A stretch of 64,000 nt of DNA from Mayfieldus profundus (GTDB taxonomy: Bacteria; Actinomycetota; Thermoleophilia; Solirubrobacterales; 70-9): the NCBI GenBank assembly GCA_038040325.1, contig JBBPIM010000009.1, positions 1 through 64,000 of the forward strand, read 5' to 3'. Under the pieces are notes generated by a model. The model was not told the origin of the DNA. It made no database searches and worked only from the letters and a program-made list of their open reading frames with translations. Numbering within the stretch: the first letter of the stretch is position 1; each line of letters starts with the position of its first letter. Position numbers and translations under genes: made by a program. Of the stretch, positions 1-7,760 are shown piece after piece.

Positions 1-523
1 CGTACATGCTCTTCTCGACCTTGTCGGGGTCGATGCCCTGGCTCATCGTCAGGTTCCCCTGCGGGTCGAGGTCGATGCACAGCACCCTGTGCCCAGACTC
101 CGAGAATGCGACCGCGAGGTTGAGGGTGGTGGTCGTCTTGGCGACGCCGCCCTTCTGGTTGGCGAATGAGAACACCTTGGCGCCGGCCACCTGCTCGGCC
201 TCCTCGTCGGGGCCCTGGTGGCGGCTGGGCGCGATCAAGTCCTTGGCCTGCATGCGCACGTTCTCCGCGGACGCTTCTTCCGCCTGCACATCTTCCGCCG
301 CATCCTCGCTCAAGTCTTCTTCCGCACGCACATCTTCCGCCGCGGGCGGGTGGTCGCCGTTCCCTGACCCTCCATTCGAGGATTTCTCGGTCACCTTGAT
401 CTCGGCATCGTCGGGCTCTGGCGGAGTGGGCTCGGAGACCGCCTCTGGTGCCTGCTCCTGCTCGGCCGGCGTCTCCGCCGCCCCGCTTTCTTCCTCATTG
501 GTTTTACGGCTCAGGAATCCCAT
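1..523 (-). CDS. parA: ParA/Soj-type partitioning ATPase, 3' part outside the window
   Basis: Chromosome-partitioning or positioning ATPase of the ParA/MinD group; 174 residues are visible and the C-terminal part lies beyond base 1. The deviant Walker A motif KGGVAKTTTT appears near residue 125, followed by the LCIDLDPQGN strand typical of Soj/ParA. About 115 residues of low-complexity acidic sequence rich in Ala and Glu precede the ATPase domain; normal Soj proteins start close to the P-loop. The start is the ATG at 521-523. The gene is divergent from the ArsA pair, with a roughly 100-bp gap. No parB is visible. The family assignment is secure; the role of the N-terminal extension is unknown. 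Confidence 0.9.
   Translation of the reverse strand, partial: MGFLSRKTNEEESGAAETPAEQEQAPEAVSEPTPPEPDDAEIKVTEKSSNGGSGNGDHPPAAEDVRAEEDLSEDAAEDVQAEEASAENVRMQAKDLIAPSRHQGPDEEAEQVAGAKVFSFANQKGGVAKTTTTLNLAVAFSESGHRVLCIDLDPQGNLTMSQGIDPDKVEKSMY
50..520 (-). repeat. Low-complexity acidic coding region with a 26-bp repeated segment in parA
   Basis: The segment encoding the acidic ParA extension contains two near-copies of a 26-27 bp stretch (about 277-303 and 317-343, both of the form TCTTCCGC-CNGCACATC-TTCCGCCGC) encoding AEDVxAEE-like peptides on the minus strand. It looks like local slippage duplication inside the gene. The bounds given are approximate and cover the whole extension. Confidence 0.5.
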
Positions 524-664
524 ATGCCGCGCTTATTCGCATGCCCAAGGGGTTTTCCTGCCGTCGGATCGGTTTGCTATCGAGACTGCATCCGGCCCAG
601 CCGCTGGTAGGGGGCTGCTGTAATTGCCGCTCTGCCCGAATTCCTCGACAAGAGGCTTCTCTTC

Positions 665-1552
665 GTGACCGGAAAGGGGGGTGTGGGAAAGACCACGGTG
701 GCGCTCGCTCTGGGGCTTCGCGCGGCACAGGCCGGCAAACGCGTGATCGTCTGCGAGGTTTCCTCTCAGGAGCACGCATCCCAGGTCTTCAACCGCGCCC
801 AGGTGGGGTTCCACGAGGTCGAGCTGCGGGACAACCTCTGGACGATCTCGATCGACCCCGACGAGTCGATGCGCGAGTACGTGCTGCTGCAGCTCAAGGT
901 GCGGGCGATGCGCGACCTGCTGTTCCGCAGCCGTCTCTTCACCTATCTCGCTGCCGCCACCCCCGGCCTCAAGGAGCTGGTGACGATCGGAAAGATCTGG
1001 GAGCTGGCCCAGCTCGACCGCAAGGTGAAGAAAGGGCGCAAGTACGACCTGGTGATCGTCGATGCGCCCGCCACGGGTCACGGAGTCGGCTTCCTGCAGA
1101 CGCCACGCACCTTCGCCGGCATCGCCCGCGTCGGCCCGATCCACTCCCAGGCCGAGGAGCTGAACCGCTACATCACCGACCACACCTCCACCGGCGTGGC
1201 CATCGTTGCCCTGCCGGAGGAGATGGCGGTCAACGAGTCGGCGATGCTGGAGGCCGAGCTGCGCGACGAGGTGGGCGTGGCGGTTGATCGCGTCTATATG
1301 AACGCGCTCTACCCCGAGCGCTTCTCGCGTGAGGAGGCGGAGCGGATGGATGACGCCTCCGAGCAGGCCGGTCCGGCGGTCCGGACCGCCCTGCGCGCGG
1401 CGCTCTCCGAACATCGTCGCGCCCGCTCGCAGCGAGCCCAGCTGGCCCGCCTGCGACGTCGCGTCGGCTCCCCGGTGAAGACACTTCCCTTCGTTTTCGA
1501 GCCGGAGCTGGGCGTCGACGGAGTCGATGAGCTCGCCGCGAGGCTCTCATAG
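665..1552 (+). CDS. ArsA/Get3-family ATPase, first of a tandem pair (BagA/Rv3679-like)
   Basis: Cytosolic P-loop ATPase of the ArsA/Get3 (SIMIBI) class. The Walker A motif TGKGGVGKTT sits at the very N-terminus of this reading, and LVIVDAPATGHG gives the switch II/DxP region. The next gene starts 2 bp after the stop, so the pair is probably co-transcribed and may form a heterodimer, as proposed for mycobacterial Rv3679/Rv3680. The GTG at 665 has an AGAGG 9 nt upstream, but starting there removes the beta-1 strand (RLLFV) that normally precedes the P-loop. The frame is open up to a stop at 608-610 and offers ATT 623 or CTG 632 as alternatives. The family is certain, the substrate unknown, the start doubtful. 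Confidence 0.88.
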   Translation: MTGKGGVGKTTVALALGLRAAQAGKRVIVCEVSSQEHASQVFNRAQVGFHEVELRDNLWTISIDPDESMREYVLLQLKVRAMRDLLFRSRLFTYLAAATPGLKELVTIGKIWELAQLDRKVKKGRKYDLVIVDAPATGHGVGFLQTPRTFAGIARVGPIHSQAEELNRYITDHTSTGVAIVALPEEMAVNESAMLEAELRDEVGVAVDRVYMNALYPERFSREEAERMDDASEQAGPAVRTALRAALSEHRRARSQRAQLARLRRRVGSPVKTLPFVFEPELGVDGVDELAARLS

Positions 1553-1554
1553 GC

Positions 1555-2709
1555 ATGGCCAGCGTCGCTGACACGATCGAGGGCAAAGGCGTGTGCATCT
1601 GCGCCGGGTCGGGGGGTGTGGGAAAGACCACCACCTCGGCAGCGATCGCCGCCGCAATGGCAGGGGGCGGCAAGAAGGTCTGCGTGCTGACCATCGACCC
1701 GGCGAAGCGGCTCGCCGACTCGCTCGGTCTGGAACAGCTCGGCAACGAGGCCAAGCGGGTGGACCCCGGGCTGTTCGAGGCCCAGGGTGTCGAGATGCAG
1801 GGAGAGCTGTGGGCGATGATGCTCGACCCCAAGGCGACCTTCGACGAGCTGGTGCAACGTCACGCTCCCGACGAGGAGACCCGCGACCGGGTGCTGCAAA
1901 ACCGCATCTACCAGCAGATCTCCAACGCGCTGGCGGGCTCGCAGGAGTACATGGCGATGGAGAAGCTGTTCGAGCTGTACACGCAGGGCGACTTCGACCT
2001 GCTCGTCCTGGACACACCCCCGACCCGCAACGCGCTCGACTTCCTCGACGCTCCAAAACGGCTCACGCAATTCATCGAGGGGCGCTCGATGAAGGTGTTC
2101 ATGAAGCCGACCGGGATCGGGATGCGAATCGCAGGGCGAGGCGCCTCGATGGCGTTGGGCGTGCTCAAACGCCTGGTCGGCTTCGACCTGCTGCAGGACC
2201 TCTCCGAGTTCTTCTCCGCCTTCAGCGGCATGGTGGACGGCTTCCGGGAGCGCGCCAAGCGCGTCAACGAGCTGCTCGCCGACCCCGCGACGACCTTCTT
2301 GATCGTCTGCGGCCCGCAGGGCGAGCCGATATCCGAAGCCGTCTTCTTCCACCGCAAGCTGGTCGAGGCGAACCTGCCGGTCGGCGGGGTCATCGTGAAC
2401 AAGGTCCACTACCCGCTGGAGCACCTGCGCGACGACGGCGAGGACCTGCGGCGCGCCCTTGCCGACACTCTCGGTGACGAGGACCTGGCCGACCGCGTTG
2501 CCGGGAACCTCGCCGACTACCAGGCACTGGCCGAGCGGGACGCCGCCAACATCGACCACCTGGCGGCGGAGCTTCGAACCGAGAGCGTGATCCGCGTCCC
2601 CTACCTGGACGAGGACGTCCATGACCTGGCCGGCCTGGCCAAGCTCAACCGTTACCTGTTCGCGACCGCGGAGGAGCGCGTGGCGCTCGCCGCGGCCGGA
2701 GAGAAGTAG
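1555..2709 (+). CDS. ArsA/Get3-family ATPase, second of the pair (BagB/Rv3680-like)
   Basis: 384-residue ATPase with Walker A GSGGVGKTTTSA near residue 20, then LTIDPAKRLADSLGL and LDTPPTRNALDFLDAPKRL, a signature strongly reminiscent of Mycobacterium Rv3680. A complete single ArsA domain of usual length. Start ATG 2 bp after the upstream stop, consistent with one mRNA and a two-subunit complex. It lacks the metalloid-binding cysteine arrangement of arsenite pumps, and no arsB or arsenic regulator is nearby, so arsenic export is unlikely. A role in membrane-protein or envelope homeostasis is inferred from the family only. Its 3' end is 6 bp from the convergent gene at 2716. Confidence 0.92.
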   Translation: MASVADTIEGKGVCICAGSGGVGKTTTSAAIAAAMAGGGKKVCVLTIDPAKRLADSLGLEQLGNEAKRVDPGLFEAQGVEMQGELWAMMLDPKATFDELVQRHAPDEETRDRVLQNRIYQQISNALAGSQEYMAMEKLFELYTQGDFDLLVLDTPPTRNALDFLDAPKRLTQFIEGRSMKVFMKPTGIGMRIAGRGASMALGVLKRLVGFDLLQDLSEFFSAFSGMVDGFRERAKRVNELLADPATTFLIVCGPQGEPISEAVFFHRKLVEANLPVGGVIVNKVHYPLEHLRDDGEDLRRALADTLGDEDLADRVAGNLADYQALAERDAANIDHLAAELRTESVIRVPYLDEDVHDLAGLAKLNRYLFATAEERVALAAAGEK

Positions 2710-2715
2710 GCGCCC

Positions 2716-4680
2716 CTAGCCGACTCGCGCGCTGTCGCGGTCGTAGCGCAGCTCGCCGACCTCCCAGTCGGTCCCCTCGGGGACCGGGAAGAGGTGGCGG
2801 ACCCGCGGACTGTCCACCCGCTCGTCGCTGTCGCGCATCGCCCTGCGGGCGGGCCACTCGAGGGTGTCGTCGCGCCGTCCGCGCGAAACCTCGGCAAGCC
2901 AGTCGCGCTCGCTGCTCTGCGTCACCGGAATCTCCTTGTGCTCGTCTTCGGCCTGGTCGTGGTCGGGAGGCTCTTCGTGCTCGAGTTCGTCCTCGGGCTC
3001 GGCCCAGTCCTCCTCGAGTTCGTCTTCTTCGACAACCGTGATCTCCCCACCTGCCCGGATCTGGATCCGGTCTGCGTCGGGGACTTCGATGTCGACCTCG
3101 GTCGCCGGTTCGTCGTCGTCATGTTCCACCCGCGTGCTCCCGCCGCGCGACGCTCGGATCGTGCCCTCGCTCGCCGCTCGAACATCAAATTCCGCCCGAG
3201 CATCAAATTCCGCCCGCGTACTCGCTCCGCTCGACGCTCGAATCACCAGATCCTGACTCGCGTCTCGCCAGGGAGCCGAAGACGACCGGTGGGCGAGGTC
3301 CTCCTCGCCTTCCGTGGCGGGCGGGTGGTCGTGGATGGGGTGGTCTTGGACGGTTGCGGTCTCGTCGACCACGATCGCGTCCCACTCCGAGGTCCCGCCC
3401 ATCTGGTCGGCGCTGCCCTCGCCGGCGTCCAGGCCGGCAGCGATCAGCGCCTCGTCGGCCGCCGTACCGATCTCCTCACCGTGCATGCCCAGGGCCGCCT
3501 CGCGCAGGATCGCGCGCGCGCCGTCCTCCAGCCAGGCGGCGACCCCGAGAGCGCGGCCGGTATCGAGCGCGCGGCCGGCCATCAACGCGCGCTCCAGCTC
3601 GAACGTGCCCTGAACCTTCTCGCGCGCCTCCTCGCGCTCCGCGGGTTCGGAGATCAGTGCTGCGACGCGCATCGGCAGCGCGGCCCCAATCGGTCCTTCC
3701 TGCTCGAAGATCGCGCGCAGCGCCAGCAGGTGGTCGCTGAGCCCCTCCAGTGCGGTGCGGCGCTCGCAGCCCATCTCGAAGCGGGCGACCGCCCAGGCCA
3801 GCGCCCCGCACGGGTCCGGTTGCGCCTCCAGCCGGCACGCGAAGTCGGCCAGCTCGGTTGCTTCGGCCTCGCTCAACTTGTAGGCGCAGGGCCGAGTTTC
3901 GGGCACGCCGGTGGCGATCCGTCGCCACCGGTCCTCGCCGGTCGGCGCAAAGACGTAGGGCCCAAGGCCGATGCCTCCCTCCTTGAACAGACGCATCACG
4001 CTGATCAGGTCCCGCAGCATCCGGATCGCCGAGGCCGATCCCTCGGGACCGTCGTCCTGATCGGCGAGTGCGACGAACTGCGGCTCCCAGGCGCTGCGGT
4101 GCATTCCCTCGCTGCGCATCGCTTCGGCCGGCGTTTCGACGGTGTCGGCGCGCACGATGCGCACCCCGCTGGGAAGCTCGAGCCGCGCCAGCGGCATCTG
4201 CAGGCCGACCAGGGGCGCAATGAGCTGTTTGGCCTCCGACACGGGCCTCGCCTCCGCCTCGAGCTCGTGCAGCGCCGCCTCCAGGCGCGCCTTGTCGAGT
4301 GTGAACTCCCCCGAGCCTTCCCAGAGGCGGGCGACGAAGGCGACCAGCATGCTCCCGGCGCGTTCTTCGGGGTCCTCCGGCACCGCCTGTCCCTGCGCCT
4401 CCAGATAGGCAGCGGCAACGCCGGCCGAGATCACCGCCGTGCGGGCGGGCTCGAAGGACGGCAGCGAGTGCAGCTCGTGCTCGTGATCGTGCACGAAGCG
4501 AGCGGTGAGCGGCTCGTAGCGGTAGAAGGCTTGCTCGCCGGAGCCCTCGGCGACGTCGAAGGGGATCTCCTCGCCCATCGCTACGAGCGAGCTGAAGCGC
4601 ATCGCCGCCTCTGCAGCGAGCCTGCGAAGGGCTTCTTGGAGGGCGCGGTCGCGCACGCTCGTCGGCTTCGGTCGGCCCAC
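2716..4680 (-). CDS. Unknown protein with helical domain and long acidic C-terminal tail
   Basis: 654 residues from the GTG at 4678-4680, chosen because AGGAGG lies about 5 nt upstream; the frame stays open further but is then a shadow of the HxlR gene. The N-terminal two thirds are alpha-helical, soluble and without a signal peptide. A stretch around RFEMGCERRTALEGLSDHLL followed by LPMRVAALI resembles Apea-like HEPN domains, but the usual R-x4-6-H ribonuclease motif is not evident. The last ~220 residues are low-complexity, very acidic and contain repeats (RAEFDA/RAEFDV). No function can be assigned. It follows the HxlR gene in the same direction and may share its transcript. Confidence 0.72.
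   Translation of the reverse strand: MGRPKPTSVRDRALQEALRRLAAEAAMRFSSLVAMGEEIPFDVAEGSGEQAFYRYEPLTARFVHDHEHELHSLPSFEPARTAVISAGVAAAYLEAQGQAVPEDPEERAGSMLVAFVARLWEGSGEFTLDKARLEAALHELEAEARPVSEAKQLIAPLVGLQMPLARLELPSGVRIVRADTVETPAEAMRSEGMHRSAWEPQFVALADQDDGPEGSASAIRMLRDLISVMRLFKEGGIGLGPYVFAPTGEDRWRRIATGVPETRPCAYKLSEAEATELADFACRLEAQPDPCGALAWAVARFEMGCERRTALEGLSDHLLALRAIFEQEGPIGAALPMRVAALISEPAEREEAREKVQGTFELERALMAGRALDTGRALGVAAWLEDGARAILREAALGMHGEEIGTAADEALIAAGLDAGEGSADQMGGTSEWDAIVVDETATVQDHPIHDHPPATEGEEDLAHRSSSAPWRDASQDLVIRASSGASTRAEFDARAEFDVRAASEGTIRASRGGSTRVEHDDDEPATEVDIEVPDADRIQIRAGGEITVVEEDELEEDWAEPEDELEHEEPPDHDQAEDEHKEIPVTQSSERDWLAEVSRGRRDDTLEWPARRAMRDSDERVDSPRVRHLFPVPEGTDWEVGELRYDRDSARVG
3183..3216. 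repeat. 18-bp tandem repeat within the acidic-tail gene
   Basis: CATCAAATTCCGCCCGAG is followed at once by a second copy matching through its first 16 bases. The period is a multiple of three, so on the minus strand it encodes a six-residue peptide repeat (RAEFDA/V) without disturbing the frame. Confidence 0.85.
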
Positions 4681-4713
4681 CTGCCCTCCTGCGGATGCAC
4701 AGGGGATTGCAGT

Positions 4714-4760
4714 CGAGCAACGAGGAACGAGGAACGAGGAACGAGGAACGAGGAACGAGG
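4714..4760. repeat. Heptamer tandem repeat (CGAGGAA)5 led by CGAGCAA
   Basis: On the plus strand CGAGCAA is followed by five exact CGAGGAA units and a partial sixth. It fills the gap between the hxlR stop (4761) and the start of the next minus-strand gene. The same series, CGAGCAA plus three CGAGGAA, occurs in inverted orientation at 36063-36090, so it is a dispersed repeat rather than chance low complexity. Confidence 0.9.
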
Positions 4761-5111
4761 TTAGACGGCCGCGGCGGCCTTCTCGGAGCCGCGCCCCGCG
4801 GGAAGCCAGCGACGGCCGTAGCTGCGCATATCGTCGATCAACGGCACCAGGGCCTCGCCCTTCTCGGTGAGGGCGTACTGAACCCGGGGCGGGACCTCCG
4901 GGTAGGTGTGACGCTCCACGATCCCCTGCTCTTCCAGCGCGCGCAGCCGCAGCGAGAGGGTGCGCGGGCTGATGCCCTCGAGCGAACGCTCGAGCTCGCA
5001 GAAGCGCTGACTGCCGCCGGCGAGGTCGCGGATCACGAGAAGGGTCCACTTGCCGGAGATGATCCCCGCCGTGCGGCAAACCGGACATCGTGAGTTACTG
5101 ATCGCGCTCAT
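4761..5111 (-). CDS. HxlR-family winged-helix transcriptional regulator
   Basis: 116 residues with the full HxlR signature: GKWTLLVIRDL, RFCELERSLEGISPRTLSLRLRALEEQGIV (read as a continuous helix-turn-helix) and a wing with Y-ALTEKGEAL. Two cysteines in CPVC at residues 9-12 sit where redox- or electrophile-sensing HxlR/YodB proteins keep their sensory Cys. The ATG at 5109-5111 is preceded by a GC hairpin rather than an adjacent Shine-Dalgarno. A strong promoter overlaps an inverted repeat upstream, suggesting autoregulation. No obvious effector gene is divergent from it; the pilus block begins on its other side. Confidence 0.93.
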   Translation of the reverse strand: MSAISNSRCPVCRTAGIISGKWTLLVIRDLAGGSQRFCELERSLEGISPRTLSLRLRALEEQGIVERHTYPEVPPRVQYALTEKGEALVPLIDDMRSYGRRWLPAGRGSEKAAAAV

Positions 5112-5119
5112 GGGAAATT

Positions 5120-5136
5120 GGGGCTTCGGCAGCCCC
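5120..5136 (-). promoter_or_regulatory. Leader hairpin before hxlR
   Basis: GGGGCT-TCGGC-AGCCCC forms a 6-bp perfect stem with a 5-nt loop ending 9 nt before the hxlR ATG. A purine-rich AGGAGAGGGGG lies just upstream of it, so folding would bring the ribosome site closer to, or hide it from, the start. The effect on translation is inferred. Confidence 0.5.
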
Positions 5137-5153
5137 CTCTCCTCGCTTCAGCG

Positions 5154-5182
5154 AGTATAGCGGCAATGCTTCAGAAAGTGAA
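5154..5182 (-). promoter_or_regulatory. Sigma-70 promoter of hxlR
   Basis: Reading the minus strand: -35 TTCACT (5177-5182), 17-nt spacer, -10 TATACT (5154-5159). This is one of the best promoter matches in the window and points directly at hxlR. Confidence 0.75.
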
Positions 5183-5184
5183 GC
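5168..5184 (-). promoter_or_regulatory. Inverted repeat (candidate HxlR operator) in the hxlR promoter
   Basis: Minus strand GCTTCA-CTTTC-TGAAGC: perfect 6-bp arms with 5-nt spacing, overlapping the -35 and spacer. A nearly identical site (ACTTCA-N5-TGAAGC) lies at the same place in the sigA promoter at 23676-23692. Binding by the adjacent HxlR protein is an inference. Confidence 0.55.
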
Positions 5185-5211
5185 GCTGGCGATGCCGGCT
5201 TGCCGGGCCGC

Positions 5212-6027
5212 TCAGCTCGGCGGGTTGTTGCGGACGATCTTGTGGATCTTCAGCAGCTTGACCCGATAGGTCTTGCCATCGATCCAGACCAGGTCCTCGT
5301 ACTGGCCCACCTTGAGGATCATCAGTTGGCAGGTGGTGGTCCCCAGCATGCAGGCGCCCTGTCCGGTGATCGAGCTGACCTCGGCAGAGACCATGAACAG
5401 CGCCTTGTTTTCCGAGACGCCCACGTACGCGAGCGCCGGAACGGCGGCGCTGGGCAGCAGATCGAGGGTCGAGACGTTCTCCAGGGTTTCGAGCGTGCCC
5501 GTCACATCGCCGGTTCGCAGCTTGACCTTGTAGCTGACGTACTTGGTCTCGGTCTTGGTCTTGACCTTGGTCACCGTTTTGGGGCTCGACTGAGCGCCGC
5601 CCGCGACGCCACCTCGGCTCCCGGTCGTATCCGGGGCGACGGTCGAGGCGTCCGAGTTGCTCGAGGTGTCGGGAACCGGCACGGACGCGCCGAGGCCGGT
5701 CGCGCCCAACTCGGTGCCGGCCAGGCCCTTGGGGGCGACGAACTTCTGCTCGAACGGGTCCTTGGCGCCCAGCGCGGCCAGCCGGCGGCGGTAGTCGCGC
5801 AGGCCGGGGTTGGAGGCGACCACCGAGACAGCGGGCGCGGTCGGGTTGGTGGCCAGCGCATCGACGGCGGGGGCGGGTGGAGGCGGGGGCGGATTCGAGG
5901 AGTTGGAAAGCGCGATCGGCACCACGATGACGCCCGCGATCAGCGCGATCGCGATCGAGAGCAGCCGCCGGTCGCGCAGGTCGCGGTAGAGGTCGGCGAG
6001 AAACTGTGGAGACTGGAAGTCCTTCAT
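5212..6027 (-). CDS. Type IV pilus PilP-like assembly protein
   Basis: 271 residues: short cytoplasmic N-terminus, one transmembrane helix (LLSIAIALIAGVIVVPIAL, about residues 22-41), a Pro/Ala/Ser-rich linker, then a C-terminal beta-type domain with two Cys in CMLGTTTC. Last gene of the pilMNO series and overlapping pilO by 4 bp, it occupies the position of pilP in other systems. In a monoderm there is no PilQ secretin for it to reach, so it is probably an alignment-complex component. Sequence similarity to PilP itself is weak; the call rests mainly on topology and gene order. Confidence 0.65.
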   Translation of the reverse strand: MKDFQSPQFLADLYRDLRDRRLLSIAIALIAGVIVVPIALSNSSNPPPPPPAPAVDALATNPTAPAVSVVASNPGLRDYRRRLAALGAKDPFEQKFVAPKGLAGTELGATGLGASVPVPDTSSNSDASTVAPDTTGSRGGVAGGAQSSPKTVTKVKTKTETKYVSYKVKLRTGDVTGTLETLENVSTLDLLPSAAVPALAYVGVSENKALFMVSAEVSSITGQGACMLGTTTCQLMILKVGQYEDLVWIDGKTYRVKLLKIHKIVRNNPPS

Positions 6028-6887
6028 GGCGTGACCGAGGTCGCGGTGCCCGTGCCGGGGGGCGGAGCGGTCGACGTCGGGGTCGTGGTGGGCTGGGTCG
6101 GCACCGCCGGCGCCGGGCCGGCCGGTGTTGCGCCAGCGGTCAGGTCCTGCGCGGACGGGGTGATGTAGGTCTTGACCAGCAGCTGCGCCTGCAGGTTCGG
6201 GAAGGGGTTCTCTTGATCTGCGACAAGCGAGAACCCGTCGATCGTCACCAGGCGCCCGTCGGAGGCGACGGTCGCGCGATCCGTGCCGACCAGCCGGTCG
6301 ATGCCGGCCATGAAGTCGGCGATCTCGAAGAAGGTGCCGCGGAAGGTGAGGTTGTAGGGGAGCACCGGCAGGCCGGCCGAGCCGACGGTGGCGCCGATCG
6401 GCAGCAGCGCCGCCGCGGCCTCGGTCGGCGCAGCGGCGGCGGTCGTGGCGGTCGTGCTCGACTCACCTTCGGTTCCGGCCTCGGGTGTCGGCTCGGTTGC
6501 CGTGGGCTCGCCGGGCGCAGGGGGCGGCGCAACCGTGGCCCCGGCGAGCGCGGTGACGTCGTCGGTCAGCGCGATCGCCCGGAAGTCGACTCCCGTGCCC
6601 TGAGCGATGCGATTGACCTCGACGAGCAGCGAGGCGGTCTCGTCGTCGGCGGGGACCGCCTTGCCCATCACCACCAGCCGGTGGTAGTCGCTCGGGAAGG
6701 AGTTGCGGGCCACGAGACCCTGCTCGGCGGTCTGCTGCTGCTCGGCGACAGAGCTTTCCAGCTTGGAGATCTGGTCGCCGAGCTTGTTCGCCTCCTCGCG
6801 CTTCGGGCTGAGCACGAGGAACCAGAGCGCGACGACCGCCGCGACGAGCGGAACAACCAGCAGGACCGTGCGATCGGAAGCCTTCAT
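6024..6887 (-). CDS. pilO: Type IV pilus alignment protein PilO
   Basis: 287 residues: N-terminal TM helix (VLLVVPLVAAVVALWFLVL), a coiled coil (EEANKLGDQISKLESSVAEQ), then a ferredoxin-like domain with the pattern NRIAQGTGVDFRAIAL and LPYNLTFRGTFFEIADFMAG typical of PilO. A Thr/Ala/Glu-rich insertion (about residues 125-165) lies between the domain halves. PilO pairs with PilN to form the inner-membrane alignment ring. It ends by overlapping the PilP-like gene by 4 bp and starts 1 bp after the pilN stop, so translation is probably coupled. Confidence 0.88.
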   Translation of the reverse strand: MKASDRTVLLVVPLVAAVVALWFLVLSPKREEANKLGDQISKLESSVAEQQQTAEQGLVARNSFPSDYHRLVVMGKAVPADDETASLLVEVNRIAQGTGVDFRAIALTDDVTALAGATVAPPPAPGEPTATEPTPEAGTEGESSTTATTAAAAPTEAAAALLPIGATVGSAGLPVLPYNLTFRGTFFEIADFMAGIDRLVGTDRATVASDGRLVTIDGFSLVADQENPFPNLQAQLLVKTYITPSAQDLTAGATPAGPAPAVPTQPTTTPTSTAPPPGTGTATSVTP

Positions 6888-6888
6888 C

Positions 6889-7758
6889 TCACGACCCCGG
6901 GATCAGGTTGACTGCTTCACGGGATTCCTGTGACCCCTTCTTGACGTCCTCCCGACCCGCCGCTTCCTGCTGGCGGGTCTCGGCGACGCCGGAGCTGTCC
7001 GAGGCAGGGGCGGTCGGCTTGCCGGCAGAGGGGGCGGGCGCCGGCTCACCGGGGGCGGGGGCGGTCGGTGCGGCGCCCGGGACCGCAGGCGGCGGCACCG
7101 CGTCGAATGCGGCTATGACCTGGAAGCGCGCGATGAAGTCGCGGGTACGGCAATCGGTATCGGTCGCGCCGCTCGTCGAGCTGCTGGGGCTGGCGCTCTC
7201 CCCCGCGCCCGGAAGCTGCGAGTCGACCAGGCCCACCCGGGTGACCCCGTCGATGTCCTCCAGCGCCGCGAGAAACTCAGCAACGCTCTCCTGACCGCGC
7301 GCGCAGCCGATCAGCTCGAGTGCCGGGCCTGCAACCTCGGCGCGGTCGGCGATCGACACGGCGTCGCCGACGTTGACGCCGCTGGCGACGGTTCCGTTCA
7401 GCCCGGTCAGCCAGACGTCGTTCGGCATCACGAGCGCCAGCTCCCGCATCACCCGCTCCCAGTCGAAGCGGCTGTCGGCGAGGCTGCGAATCGTCGCGGT
7501 GCGCTGCTCCTGGACGGTGTGGAACTCGGCGAAGGCCGCTAGGCTCTCGGCCCGCGCCTTGGCGGATGCCTCCTGGTCCTTCAGCTCGGCGACCCTCGCC
7601 TCGCGGTCGGAGATCTGGTTGCCGGTGAAAACCACAAACGTCACCGCCGCGAGCACAGCGGCGAGGGCGCCAACGATCAGATAGGCGACCGGGCCGGTTC
7701 GGATCGGGGCGGCCTCGCCGCGGCGCTCCTCGGGGGGGATCAGGTTGACGGGGCGCAT
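6889..7758 (-). CDS. pilN: Type IV pilus assembly protein PilN
   Basis: 289 residues starting MRPVNLIPPEER, the conserved cytoplasmic N-terminal peptide (xVNLLPxE) through which PilN docks on PilM. Then a TM helix (VAYLIVGALAAVLAAVTFVV), a helical stalk and a periplasm-side domain with VMPNDVWLTGLNG. The C-terminal ~60 residues are Pro/Ala-rich. It starts 2 bp after the pilM stop and is followed directly by pilO, the canonical M-N-O order. Confidence 0.92.
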   Translation of the reverse strand: MRPVNLIPPEERRGEAAPIRTGPVAYLIVGALAAVLAAVTFVVFTGNQISDREARVAELKDQEASAKARAESLAAFAEFHTVQEQRTATIRSLADSRFDWERVMRELALVMPNDVWLTGLNGTVASGVNVGDAVSIADRAEVAGPALELIGCARGQESVAEFLAALEDIDGVTRVGLVDSQLPGAGESASPSSSTSGATDTDCRTRDFIARFQVIAAFDAVPPPAVPGAAPTAPAPGEPAPAPSAGKPTAPASDSSGVAETRQQEAAGREDVKKGSQESREAVNLIPGS

Positions 7759-7760
7759 CG

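Noticed and set aside
1555..2709. Arsenite pump ATPase function
   Set aside because: No arsB/acr3 or arsR near and no metalloid Cys site; the pair resembles the mycobacterial Get3-like pair instead.
4681..5088. N-terminal extension of the acidic-tail protein
   Set aside because: It overlaps hxlR in another frame and includes translation of the heptamer array; GTG 4680 has a good ribosome site.
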